Shown piece after piece: positions 23,087-34,175 of a stretch of 64,000 bases of DNA; within the stretch, counting starts at the first letter, position 1, and every line of letters begins with the position of its first letter. The DNA lies in the NCBI GenBank assembly GCA_014773175.1, contig VXCM01000408.1, positions 403,825-467,824 on the forward strand. The letters are read 5' to 3'. The notes under the pieces were generated by a model, which saw nothing but the letters and a program-made list of their open reading frames with translations, did no database searches and was not told the origin of the DNA. The position numbers and the translations under genes are program-made. The stretch comes from Lucifuga dentata. Lineage: Eukaryota; Chordata; Actinopteri; Ophidiiformes; Bythitidae.

Positions 23087-25994
23087 GAAGAAGATTTGCA
23101 GAGACAGGGAAAAAGGTGGAGAGAAAGGAAGTTCAAACCATAGGGACAAGAAGACAGGAGGTTCCGAAAGGAAAATAAAGTAAAGGAGGTTACAGCCATT
23201 TTATCTGATGTGAAAAGAAAGACACTGACGTAGAAAGCCACTCATCAGAGAACAGAGTGCAGAGATAGAGCTACATGGGCCAATTACAGTTGCCATGGAA
23301 CAAAATGGAACAACTAATGGAAGACAAAATGAATGGGAAGCTTGTTTTAATGCATGGTTATAAACGGACAGGTGCCATTAGCACAGTATGTGTGTGTTTT
23401 CCACCATTGTAAAATATCACCTTTGACAGCTTTTTCTCTCACACCCTGGTAATGCATATGTCACATGTACACACATACATACAACACACACGCAAACCCT
23501 GACTGCAGTAACAGCATGGTACATTTTTGAAGAAGAGGTGATGTAATTGCTGTTTCCTCTGTCTCCCCACCACAGCTACAACTTCACTACAGTCGGGACT
23601 CCCTTTCTGATTAACACCTGTTACCCTCCTTCTTTCTCTTCCTCCCTCCCTCCCTCCCACTCTCTCACACACACACACAGACTCCATAGCATTAATCCTG
23701 CACTGTGTCTGGTGAGAGAAGAGGGTTGCACGCTGGTGACCTTTCCCTTTTGCAGTATCGGATTTCTCTCTGTAATTCTGGGCTAAAATATCTTCTCATA
23801 CAACATATTTGCATGCCATCAGACATGCTAAAATGATGCCTGACCCTCCACTTAGCTAGGAATAAAAGTACACTGCGTGTTTTCATAGGCAGATTCATAT
23901 AAATGTGAAAGCTGGCTGCTTCATTTAAAGTTTTAACAGAGATCCAACTCTCACTAGGCTCGCTGTCTTGAGCATTACACCTCATTATGAATATCCTTCA
24001 CCATTTCAGAGAGAGCATAGAGAATGAGCTGATGTATGAAACACAACACAACTCAAGAGTAAGTGTGCCCTCATATGGCTGCAGAGTGCAATGACAGCCA
24101 TGCATGTTGGACCAAACAGCACATCCATGGTTAGTTTGGCTTTCCATCATTTTGGCTTTCAGTGACAATAATGGAAAGATTGTGATTTAACAGAGCAGGA
24201 ATACACAAACATATCAAAATGCTGGTGTATCAAAGAGAAGAAGCAGAAACACTTACAAACACACCACACTTCATTTCACCTGCCTGCAGCTCCCTGGTCT
24301 TTCATCACATCCTTCTCTCCACTCCTCCTCTACCTGTATCACTTCAATCACTTGGCTATATGCCTTGTGCCACTCAGACGACCTGCAGCTCATTCCACTT
24401 CACGCAACACAAACACCAGCACACAGATTTCAAACACACACACACACACTCCACAGATTGCTGTTCTCACTCTGTCCGTCATCCATCTGTCTGTCTGTCA
24501 ATGCACTTTGAAGCTCTGTGCAATCTGGATAGTTACCAAACCTTCACATACACACATACAGATCTCCAGCTGGACTGCTGATCTCACACACTCGGCCAGT
24601 TGAATATTCATCATAATCATACACTGAGAACCTTGTAGACTCAGCAATGCAACAGCCCAGTGGTGTCAATTAGGGAACTAGAATTTGTTTTGTCAACTTA
24701 TCCTTTTTTTCTGACTGAACAGCATTGATTTAATGGCTGAAACCGTACATGGGCCCTAATTCTGAGTAAATAACGCATCAGTACATTTCCACAACAGAAA
24801 GTTGCGAGTAGTTGGGGGTCCATCTTTGACACAATAGATGCGGAGAGAAACGAGTGTGACTAACAGACCATTTAATAAATAGGGTTTATGGATATGGTTC
24901 ATAGCCAGGAAGTCATAATGTGGGTTGCACTCAGCCATGTTGTTTATATGTTGTCCTTTAAATCACCTGGAATTTGGTGGAGGAAGACACGCATGAACAA
25001 ACTGAGACTAATGATGTTACAGATGATACATTCAATTAAAGTCGTGATTGTAAAATGTACAGCAAACTTGTTGTGATTGTTTTACCAGAGAAAACACACC
25101 ACTGCCATAGAGCAGAATGTCTTTCAGCAACATTCTCAGACAGACTGCTTGGTTAACCTCTACTCCACTCTCTCCACCTCTTTCTACCTTCAGCTGACCC
25201 CTGACCCAGTCAGTTAGCACGACTGTAATACAGTGGAGCTTAGCACAGGCCATTCAGCATGCCAAAGCCTGTCTATTCACACTTTGGCCAGCACAGCAAT
25301 AAGGAATGGGACAGCCATGAAGACCCAGCCAGGTCATTTAAGCAATACAGTATTTAATAACTTATCTTCAGCTTAGCCCTATAAGGCTTAGTGGCTTAAA
25401 TGGACCAGAAAATTGAGGGACTGAAAAACAGAGGACTGTCTTACAAACCCAATTACTCCCTGGAGGCAGTCCAGCTGGTCAAGTTGCAAGCACAGCTGAT
25501 ATCAGATATCTTTTCTCTTTTAATTTTTGGTCACAGATATCCATGTAAACTTTGGTCTTGACTTTGAAGATTAATGTATGAAAGAGAATCAGGCCTTTAA
25601 CAAAATCTTTTCAAATTACAGAGGACAGTTACACATGAATAAAACTTTATGTAAATCCATCATGACATAAAATATTTTAAATAGATTGGTGCAATAGGCA
25701 AAATTTTATTAAAATAAGTTAACATAAGTCGCATTAATTAATTAAAACTTGAATTATAATGTTATATGTTACAATAACCGTAAACAATTCTTACATAATA
25801 TGGATTAAATATATAAGATCAACAGGCAACAGAAGGGAAAGCGTTTCATTCACGATGTAAAAAAATGAATATCGAGTAAAAAATAAAACAAGTGCAAATG
25901 ACTCACAGTGTCTCTGACATTAAGAAAGATTGATTATATCTTTCACATAAGATTGTGCAGAAGTGCAGCTCTTACAAATAGGACTCTCTCTCTT

Positions 25995-26039
<45 letters not shown>

Positions 26040-26072
26040 GCGCGCGCGCGCACACACACACACACACACACA
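25995..26072. repeat. Compound (TA)(CA)(CG)(CA) alternating tract
   Basis: About 78 bases of unbroken alternating pyrimidine/purine: TA units, then CA, then a CG core at about 26039-26051, then CA again. Such tracts are strong Z-DNA candidates. Confidence 0.9.
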
Positions 26073-26532
26073 ACTAGAGCAGAGAATTATTAGGGAGTAC
26101 ATACATTTTCCTTCATTTGTGAGCACTTTGGGATTCATCATGGGTTAATGGGGAATGCTATAAACTTTAATGGAGCATAGTAGCAGGTTAACCAGTATCT
26201 CAAACCTTTCCCTATAATATTAGCTCTTTTCACACAGGAAAGTAATTCATAAGGAACACAGTATATCTTGTGTGTCTGTGAAGGCTGTTTTGGCCCATCA
26301 AATGGAATGGGGAAAAATACACATTCATATAATAAATTAACATACAAATATTGAAATAAATATCACAAGTGCTCATTCTTTTTAATATAAATTAAGTAAA
26401 TTCAATGAAGAAGATTTAGTGTCTAAGGCAGAATTAAAAATGGTCACCCTGCACTTAAATCATCTTCATTTCTTCTTCTTCTGCATGTACTCCTCCTCCC
26501 CTTCACTTTGGAGTCTGTCTGCAGACAACTCT

Positions 26533-29500
26533 TTAAGTTTCCATTTCAGACTCAGAGTTATCCAGATTGGACACAGTGGAGCTATACCATTCAGCACTTT
26601 CTTCTTCCTGTTGCACTCCGGATCCACCCCCTCCTCGCACACCTCCTCTGCCTCCTCCTCCATCTCGTCTCTCACTTAGCATTTCCATGGCTACTTGATG
26701 GTACGGGTGTTTGCGCTTGGTATGTCGACGTAGTGTGTTGCGCTCTGCAAAGCGTGTGTGGCAGAGTTGGCACTGGTAGGGTTTTTCTCCAGTATGGACC
26801 CTTTGGTGGCGTTGGAGCTCACCGGCCTCCCTGAACCGCTTGGCACAGATGGGGCACACAAAGTTCCTCTGGCCTGTGTGGATGTGCTTGTGTCTCTGTA
26901 AAGTTAAATTTTTTATTACAAACCTGTGAACATCTAACTTTATGCTTTTACTAATTGTTACTTCAGTAGCAATTAGCGTCATCTATTCAAGTAATTTCAG
27001 TTATTATTTGTATTGATCAAATTATGGCAAAGAATAGCTTGCACTGACCTGCAGATGGCTGGATCGTTTGAAGGCTTTGCCACACTGCTGACAAACATGA
27101 GGCTTCTTCTGAGAGTGAGTGATGGCATGGCGCTCAAGGTCGGAGAGATAAAAGAAGACCCGTGGGCAAAGCTGGCAGTACAGCACCCTACGTGACCCCA
27201 TGGCATTTGGTGAAGATGCTGGAGAGAGGGGATCCAGTGCGTCAATGGAGTCTAGCTTACTAGAGTGGAGGATTGATCTGATATGAGGGGAGGGAGGTGC
27301 TGCACTGCTGGAGAAATATAGATGGTCCTCTAAAGGTAAATGTTCCAAATGCAGGTCAGAGGTTTCTAACTTGGGATCCAAGGCTGGGGATTGGGTTTCT
27401 GTGTCCGAGCTGGGTTGACCTAAGGGGTCATAGGCCCCACTAGGAGACTGTGGTCGTGAAGAGGATGCTGGTGATGATGTAAAAGTCGATGGTTTGCTGT
27501 TTTCATTTGAATGTTCTTCAGTAGATGTGGCTTCAGTTCCAGGGTTTAGATCAGATGAGCTGCTGATTTGGTTATGAATAAGGGGAGTGATGCTATGACT
27601 GGATCGTTCAGAGGGGCTAAGGCTGTCGGTTTGGGGAGCAGTAGTGGTGGTCTGGACAGCGAGGGATGTGAGAACAGAGGCAGGGTTCAGGTTGTTATTC
27701 ACTCCTGACAGAATAATAGAGGGAGTATTGGGGCTCAGTTTGATAACAAGGTGAGAGAGTGTGGGCAGAGGTGATCCCAGTGTGCTGACCTGACCAGAGG
27801 ACAAAGAAAGAGGGACCAGGCCTGAGGACGCAGTGATCTGGGATAACTGACCAGTTGCAGGGTCAAGGACAGCAATAGGTGTGGAAGTAGAGGCACACTC
27901 ACCAGAGGAAGAGGGTACAGAAGAAAGGAGGAGGAGCATTGGAGTGGAAGCACCAGGTGAGGTCTGAGTAACAGAAATAGGAAGTGAGAGACCCACAGGA
28001 GCAGAGGAGAGCTGAGGAGAGGAAGAGGAGGACAAAAGCAGAATTGGGGTGTTGGCAGAGGGATTTGTGAGGACCTGAATGGGTTGGCGGGGGACTGATA
28101 TCTCAGGTTGCTGAGGCAGACCAGCATTGGTCTCTTGGACAGCTTCAATGCAAGTCTCTGTGGCCTTGGAGAGAGCTGAGTTTGTAATCAGTTGTGTTCT
28201 TGTGAGGCGGTCTGGACCCTTTGACTGCTCAACATCTAGTGCTGGCAAATCAGCAGCAACAGTGGCTGGTGAGGGACACAGATCATGAGAAGGTGCATTT
28301 ATTGAGTGAAGTGCTTTAGCGAAACTTTGGTCAGGATCTTCTAATGGGCTCAATTGTGTTGACCCCTTTACCTCTGCTGAATCAAGCTGATTTACGTGAG
28401 AGTTCTCTGGCTTGGAAGTGTCTACTTGGGGCACTTTGAGTCCATCTGGACTGAGAGTATATGGAATTCCCTGGTCATCTATGAGCAGAAGGTTTTCGGT
28501 GTCGCAGTCTATTAAAGACAGCGAGGTAAAGTCAGAGGTAGAAAAGAAAGAGGGAGATAAAAAAGAGTTCCCAAGTGTATCCCTGCCATCCATAAAGAAT
28601 GCAGCACCCTCTTCTTCTTCATCACCATCATCCTCTTCTACTATGTCTCTGTCTCCTTCTCCCTCATATTCATCTACCTCCATAATCAGTGAGCTCTCAC
28701 AGCCAGAATCATCTAGAAAACACCCATATCTACTCTCGTCATTCTCTGATTTCTTGGGTAAACTCAGATCCAGTGGTTCTGTCTGCTCCTCCATTCTCAC
28801 CTCTTCAACCTGCCTGCTTTCACCAGACTTCAAGTCCAACGCTTGGAAAATTAGAGGAATATTTTTCTCCCATTGTTTCTCTGCACTTTCCTCTTTAATC
28901 TCCTTTTGGTTCAATACTTTTAGTGCATTAGTGCTGGAGATTAAAGGAGTTCCTGGAACAACAGTGTGGCTGATGTTAACATCCGTAACATCTCTCTGTT
29001 TACACATTCTCTCATTCTTCTCTCCATCCATCCAATGGAATGACTCTGCTTTGGCTTCTTCAATCTTTCCGCAAGTAATTTCCTCTAAGTCTCCCTCACT
29101 CTTCACTGCAGATGAGCATGAACCTATCTGGATTTTACTTTTATTTTTTTCTGTGATCACTGCTCCAGTTGACACCAAAACAGGTCTGGGGAAATGTGAG
29201 CGAGGAAAGTCTTTGGTCAGGCTGATGGCAGAGTTTGTGATTGGCTTTTTGCACCGCGGGGGAACAATAATTTTGATTCTGATTGGCTGGCTTCGAAAAA
29301 CAGGCACTCCAGTCTTTACTGTAATTGGCTGTTTGAGTCCACCAATCTTATTTGTTCCCTGAGAGGATGGCTTAGAAGTCCCACCCACCTCTGGCATTTT
29401 CCCATTGATTGACAGAGCATCTTGGCTGATGGTCACTGCTTGCAGAGGGCATGGCTGGAGGTTACCTGGCAGGGTGCTGGATGAGGTTTTTCCCACTGGG

Positions 29501-29604
29501 TCCACAGAGTGTTCTGTCACTGGCTCTGATCCTTCTACACACTGGCTGCCATTTTGGACATCCAGGCTGCCACTGGTCAGGACTGTAGCCAGCTGGGAAT
29601 CCAT
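26533..29604 (-). CDS. znf524: C2H2 zinc-finger protein, ZNF524-like
   Basis: Two coding exons, 27049-29604 and 26533-26895, join in phase (CAG|GTCAGT donor, TTTACAG acceptor) to give 972 aa. Four C2H2 fingers lie at about 808-915; finger 2 is split by the intron. The segments [28 protein letters not shown] and [12 protein letters not shown] match the finger array of mammalian ZNF524, a nuclear DNA-binding protein reported to bind telomeric repeats in human. The roughly 800-aa region before the fingers is disordered and much longer than in the human protein (about 264 aa). It has a PLDLS motif (277-281), an acidic block (about 309-333) and a Ser/Thr/Pro-rich stretch resembling an activation domain. 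The start ATG at 29602-29604 has a favourable context (AAAATGG). The fingers and proximity to znf865 make the call secure. Confidence 0.88.
28762..28776 (-). other. znf524: CtBP-binding motif PLDLS in znf524
   Basis: The codons read PLDLS, within [10 protein letters not shown]. PxDLS is the canonical docking motif for the CtBP co-repressors. It lies in the disordered region, just before an acidic block, and suggests repression through CtBP. Function is inferred from motif alone. Confidence 0.6.
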
Positions 29605-30660
29605 TTTGGGGCATACCTATTTAGATTTCTGTAAAATATATACAAAATAACAACTTACAAATAAGATAAGTTACAGTAACACATTTTGAATAATAAATCA
29701 ATATATTGAGATTAGGTAGTGTGACTGGCAGGGAATGGGATTAATATACTAGGTTGTTAGGAGAACTCAATCTCTCTGGATTATTGAGGTCACGTTTAAT
29801 GTAAAATCTTATAATTGCGCTGCAGGTGAACATTACTGTCATGATACTAATAATCGCTCTATTATCCTGCTGATACCGCATTCTGGATTAAAAAAGAGAC
29901 TTATATGACACCAATAATTCAAACTCTAACTGAACTGGTTACCTTCCATGATCCTAAATCCTACCGTTAGATGAAATGTTTACGGTGGATCGCGGATTAT
30001 TCACAGAAACGCACCGGAGTGCAGCGAAGGGTCCGAATGATGTGAGCGAGACGTTAATGATGAGATTTCCCTCTTTCACACTTAAAATAAATAATAAATA
30101 AATAAATAAACACACATGCATCTTAAATAAGAAAATGTTTATTTCAAAATTAATCTCGAAACATTTTTACACTCCGTTTCATACGGGCCTGTTCTTTTTA
30201 GTTACATTTTGTCTGAGGATAAACCGAGCAGAGCCATCCGTGGAGGACGCCATTACGCACAGTCCTAGGTCCGAAATGCCAGTATTAATGTGGTGCGTGT
30301 GTGCCCTGACAGCACTCGGACCGGGGACATCGGCATCAGTAACCCGTCAGCCGGAAGAGAAAAACGTGTATATTTACAGACGGTCGCGGTATGGAGCGAG
30401 TCCTTTCCGTTGCACCAGAGTCTCCTCGGACCTACAGCCAGCCATTTTAGAGCTGAGGGTCCGAGACACCGAGGGCGCAGTCCGGCAGCGTTTGGACCAA
30501 CTTTCCCGGCATACAGTCATTTATCCAAACCCTGCTGTCAGAGCCGGTGTAGGACGCTGTCGATACATTTAAAACTGTATTTTAAACTATACTCCACCCA
30601 TATGCAGGCTGCATAGGGACTGGCTTACCCGAGCTGTGGATATTTCCGGAGGACCAAATA
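29605..30660 (-). promoter_or_regulatory. znf524: Probable znf524 promoter and 5' UTR
   Basis: The stretch upstream of the znf524 start is locally CpG-richer (about 29980-30050 and 30225-30560) than its AT-rich surroundings. It holds GCCATTTTAG at about 30441, a YY1-like site. A possible splice acceptor (TTTTACAG) precedes 29628, so a non-coding first exon is likely. The start site was not pinned down. A plus-strand open frame at 30135-30572 has no recognisable domain and is treated as chance. Confidence 0.45.
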
Positions 30661-30816
30661 TGACTGTGCAGTGTAAAGGGTGATGCTGCGAAAGCTCGGG
30701 GAGGGAGGGGTCAACAAGGGGAGTTGCTATGGTGTCGCAGCCTACCGGGTCCGACCAGTAGCCATGTTCAGCCTATGAGTACTGTAGAACCTGCAGCCTG
30801 CAACGGAGAATCTCTT

Positions 30817-30862
<46 letters not shown>

Positions 30863-31285
30863 AGAGAGAGAGTTGGACTTGAACTCACCATAGTAGTCTT
30901 TATGTGCCATAAAAAGGAGTAACTAAGAACCAATTCTGAAGTACTTGTACTGCACTTGAGTATTTCTATTTTGTGCTACTTTGTACTTATATGTACTTTG
31001 TAGCTCTCTATATTTATCTGACAACTGTAGTTAATTTGCATATGAAGATTGAACATAAGCTCATATGTTGTTGTTTGATAAAGTCCTTATTTTGGCCTGA
31101 AGACTTTGAGAAATCTCCACACCATTGTTGAACCTTATGACTAATTTGGGGGATTTTCATAATTTAACATTGTCAGGAGCAATTCTTCAAAGTTAGTCGT
31201 TACTTATGACACCTTGAGTAAATTTTACTGCTAATACTTGTTTTAGTTTTGCTGAAGCTGAATTTGAATGCATGGCTTGTAATGG

Positions 31286-31323
<38 letters not shown>

Positions 31324-31355
31324 CATTATTATCATTATCATTATTATTATTATTN

Positions 31356-31388
<33 letters not shown>

Positions 31389-31480
31389 CATTATTATCAT
31401 TATCATTATTATTATTATTATATTTTCATTTGTTTGGGTAAATTGTTAGAATATTTCTTTCACACTGGAGAACAAGCATT
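30661..31480. other. Intergenic, microsatellite-rich
   Basis: A mixed (CT)(GT)(AG) tract lies at about 30813-30872 and an (ATT)n tract at 31289-31421. No exon was recognised. Confidence 0.6.
31289..31421. repeat. (ATT)n trinucleotide microsatellite
   Basis: TTA units with scattered ATC variants. The variant pattern on the left of the single N at 31355 is repeated on its right, so the tract may have been duplicated by the assembler and be about half this length. Confidence 0.85.
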
Positions 31481-31490
31481 TTGACATTGT

Positions 31491-31496
31491 TTTATT
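31491..31496 (-). terminator. Candidate poly(A) signal of the WAP/CCP gene
   Basis: AATAAA on the minus strand, about 540 bases past the stop codon at 32036-32038. The distance suits a 3' UTR. The assignment is inferred. Confidence 0.4.
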
Positions 31497-32035
31497 TCAA
31501 ATCACATCATTAAAACTTACAAGCCTCAAGACTTGATGCGTCATTTTAAGACAAAAGAAAGCAACAAAAAAACCCCCCCAAAAAAACACAGTAACATATC
31601 ACAAAGTCAAGTCATAGCCACATTATGAGTTAGGCTACACAAAGGTAGCATAATAGGTATAACTTGTAAAGCATTACTGTATTATGTGTCATCACATAGG
31701 CCTATATTTTAACATCTACTATATGAAATGGCTCAAGATGAAAGAGGGTCAAGGTAATACTTCAGAGCTTTTCAGGTTATGTTTGCACCTGCAGTTTTAT
31801 AAAGACGAAGACAATGACAAGGTCATGAACACAATTCAAACCCACAATGCCACAAGCACATGGCAGACACTTCATCCCACTGATGCATACAAGCATTGTA
31901 GGAAATATTTGAGGGTCAGACAGAGCAGACAGGTTGCTTGGTGTATTGGTGTAGGGTGCTGCTGTGTGTCAGGAAATGTTCATGTTGTGACTCAGTGTCA
32001 TGAGTGTTGGAGATGAGGTTTAGAAGGACAAATCT

Positions 32036-32441
32036 TCACTCCACATCACCAGGCTCGCACGCATCAATCTCTGAGACCAGCCGATGAGGGAAGAGTTTAT
32101 ACTGCAACCATGTGGGCTCTGGAAAGATCAGAAGATGCATAAATGTTACAGAGCTCTCATATCCTCAGTGACTTTACTGGTCACTGTTTGCTAAAAAAGT
32201 CATGGAGAAAAAGAGACGGCTTATGCGGGGGGCCCAGACTTACCCAGGTAGCAGGCTGGCAGCTGGAGGTCTCCATCAAAGCATGTCTGGTTTGCAGTGA
32301 TGCTGCACTGCTTACGAGGATGTTTGCAGTAGAACATCACACTCTCTCCATGAGGAACCATGGCGTCTGTAACGTCAAACGGCCAACGCTTCACTCCACC
32401 AATCACCACACGGCTTCGCCCAGCAGGGATGAGACAGCGAG
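32036..32441 (-). other. ApoH domain-V-like module (2 exons)
   Basis: Exons 32244-32441 and 32036-32118 encode CLIPAGRSR, HGESVMFYCK, CSITANQTC, DGDLQLPACYL and, after the intron, EPTWLQYKLFPHR and DACEPGDVE. Spacing and cysteines fit the beta-2-glycoprotein I fifth domain (Pfam Sushi_2 family), including the extra C-terminal cysteine. NQT is a potential N-glycosylation site. Confidence 0.85.
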
Positions 32442-34141
32442 CTGAGAAAATGATCAGCAACATGCTTCTTCATTGTTGATTTGATTGAATTTTTTAATTT
32501 ATAGCAATTTCTTTCATTTTACAGACTTCTCATTTTATTATTTTAAAGGAAGCTTCATCTTCTTACTACTAATTTATTAGATACAGAGCCTTCCACAAAT
32601 ACTGGTAACCTTGGTGAATAAAAACAAAATGGGCTGTGAAAAAAATGTCTTTATGTTTATCCTCTTGATCTTTCATTCAAAATATTAACAANAATGGGCT
32701 GTGAAAAAAATGTCTTTATGTTTATCCTCTTGATCTTTCATTCAAAATATTAACAAAAATATATTTAATTACAGTAAAATAACTGAAAGGAAAAAGAAAT
32801 TCTTATCATGAAACAAATATTTTTCTCAGTCTGTCTGGTGTAAATTTTGATCTATTGATCCACACACAGTGAGGAAAATGGTTCCAGCAGCCAAAGAATC
32901 TCCAAGGATCACAGCTGGACAACTGCAGACATTAGTTGTGTTTTGGGATCAGAATGTCTCCAAAACTATGATCAAACACCACCATGCCCACTGAGAAAAA
33001 TATTTGTTTCATGAGAAGAATTTCATTTTCTTTCAATTATTTTACTTTAATTAAAGGTTATATTTTTGGTAATATTTTGAATGAAAGATAAAGAGGATAA
33101 ACAATAAAGGCTTTTTTTTTTTCATAGCCCATTTTGCTTTTATTTACCCAGGTTGCCAATATTTACAGAGGGCCACTGTATACAGATGTTTCTAATGTTT
33201 ATTCCCGCCCATTTAATTGCATGAGGCAGGTCAAACAAATAGAAACACTTCTCATATATTGCAATTACAACAACACCACTAACCAACCATGACCTCAGGC
33301 TTTAACATAACTTCTCTTACACAGTGTAAACCAAACTGAAAATTTACAAACCTAGGCATTATTACAGGGCTGTTGTACTGGGCTGTTTTAGATTATAAAT
33401 TTTAAGTTGTGTGTTTTAAATAAATTTAATGTATTTAAATTCATGTTTTTTCTGGTGTCACCATTTGAAACCTGCAGAGTCGCTCTCACCTCTGCAGAAT
33501 GGGGGCGATGCACTCCAGCTGCCATTTGACAGGCAGGTCACCATTTGAAGTCCATCCAACAGGAAGTTCTTTTTACAGAGGTAGTGGATGTCAAAGCCCA
33601 CCTCATATTCAGTCTTCTGGACGGCCACCACGTAGCCCTGCTCCACCTCTGGAGGAGGCAGGCAGTACACCTCTAAGATAACAAGGAAACACAGGGAATT
33701 TCAGAAGCAGAATGTGATGATCATGCTGCTAATCTTTAATTTTTTGATCAAAATCTACAGTCAGTAAAATTCAATATTCCTCCTAGCACAATGAAAAAGG
33801 CATTTTTGTTAAGATTTCCTCCTCCTGCAGTTTAGCAGGACAAACAATGCCAATTTCAGCCAGAAGATGGCAGAAAAGCACTGCAAAACAGAGCAGTTTA
33901 CCATAAAGGTTCTACTATGTTATAAACATAGATATTTCTATCTGCCTTCCTCTTTGAGTCTCCCCATATCTGAATACACACATAAACAAATACAAACAAT
34001 ATGCTGGGGAAACAATATATATCCCACCCTTCAAACAGTGAGACACAGTCTCTGTCACTTCACCCACACATCAACCAACCTGACATCTTCTCCTGCTAAC
34101 CATGAAAGATGCATGCAGACATACTGAGTGTGAAGAGAGAG

Positions 34142-34175
<34 letters not shown>

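Larger units (their letters stand above)
20750..26532. other. mamstr 5' flank and intergenic region
   Basis: Nothing coding was recognised. The part next to 20749 probably contains the mamstr 5' UTR. It includes a (GT)n tract (about 22705-22737), a 160-base N gap (22875-23034) with a (GA)n tract directly after it, and an alternating purine/pyrimidine tract (25995-26072). The part just below 26533 should include the znf524 3' UTR. Confidence 0.55.

Noticed and set aside
22756..23241. Frames spanning the N gap
   Set aside because: They are produced by translating N bases and a GA repeat and carry no information.
28412..29362. 316-aa open frame on the plus strand
   Set aside because: It lies wholly antisense to the long znf524 exon, is rich in Ser and Phe as expected of a shadow frame, and has no domain or splice context.
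30135..30572. 145-aa plus-strand frame upstream of znf524
   Set aside because: It overlaps the CpG-rich promoter region and has no recognisable domain; its length is not remarkable for GC-richer DNA.
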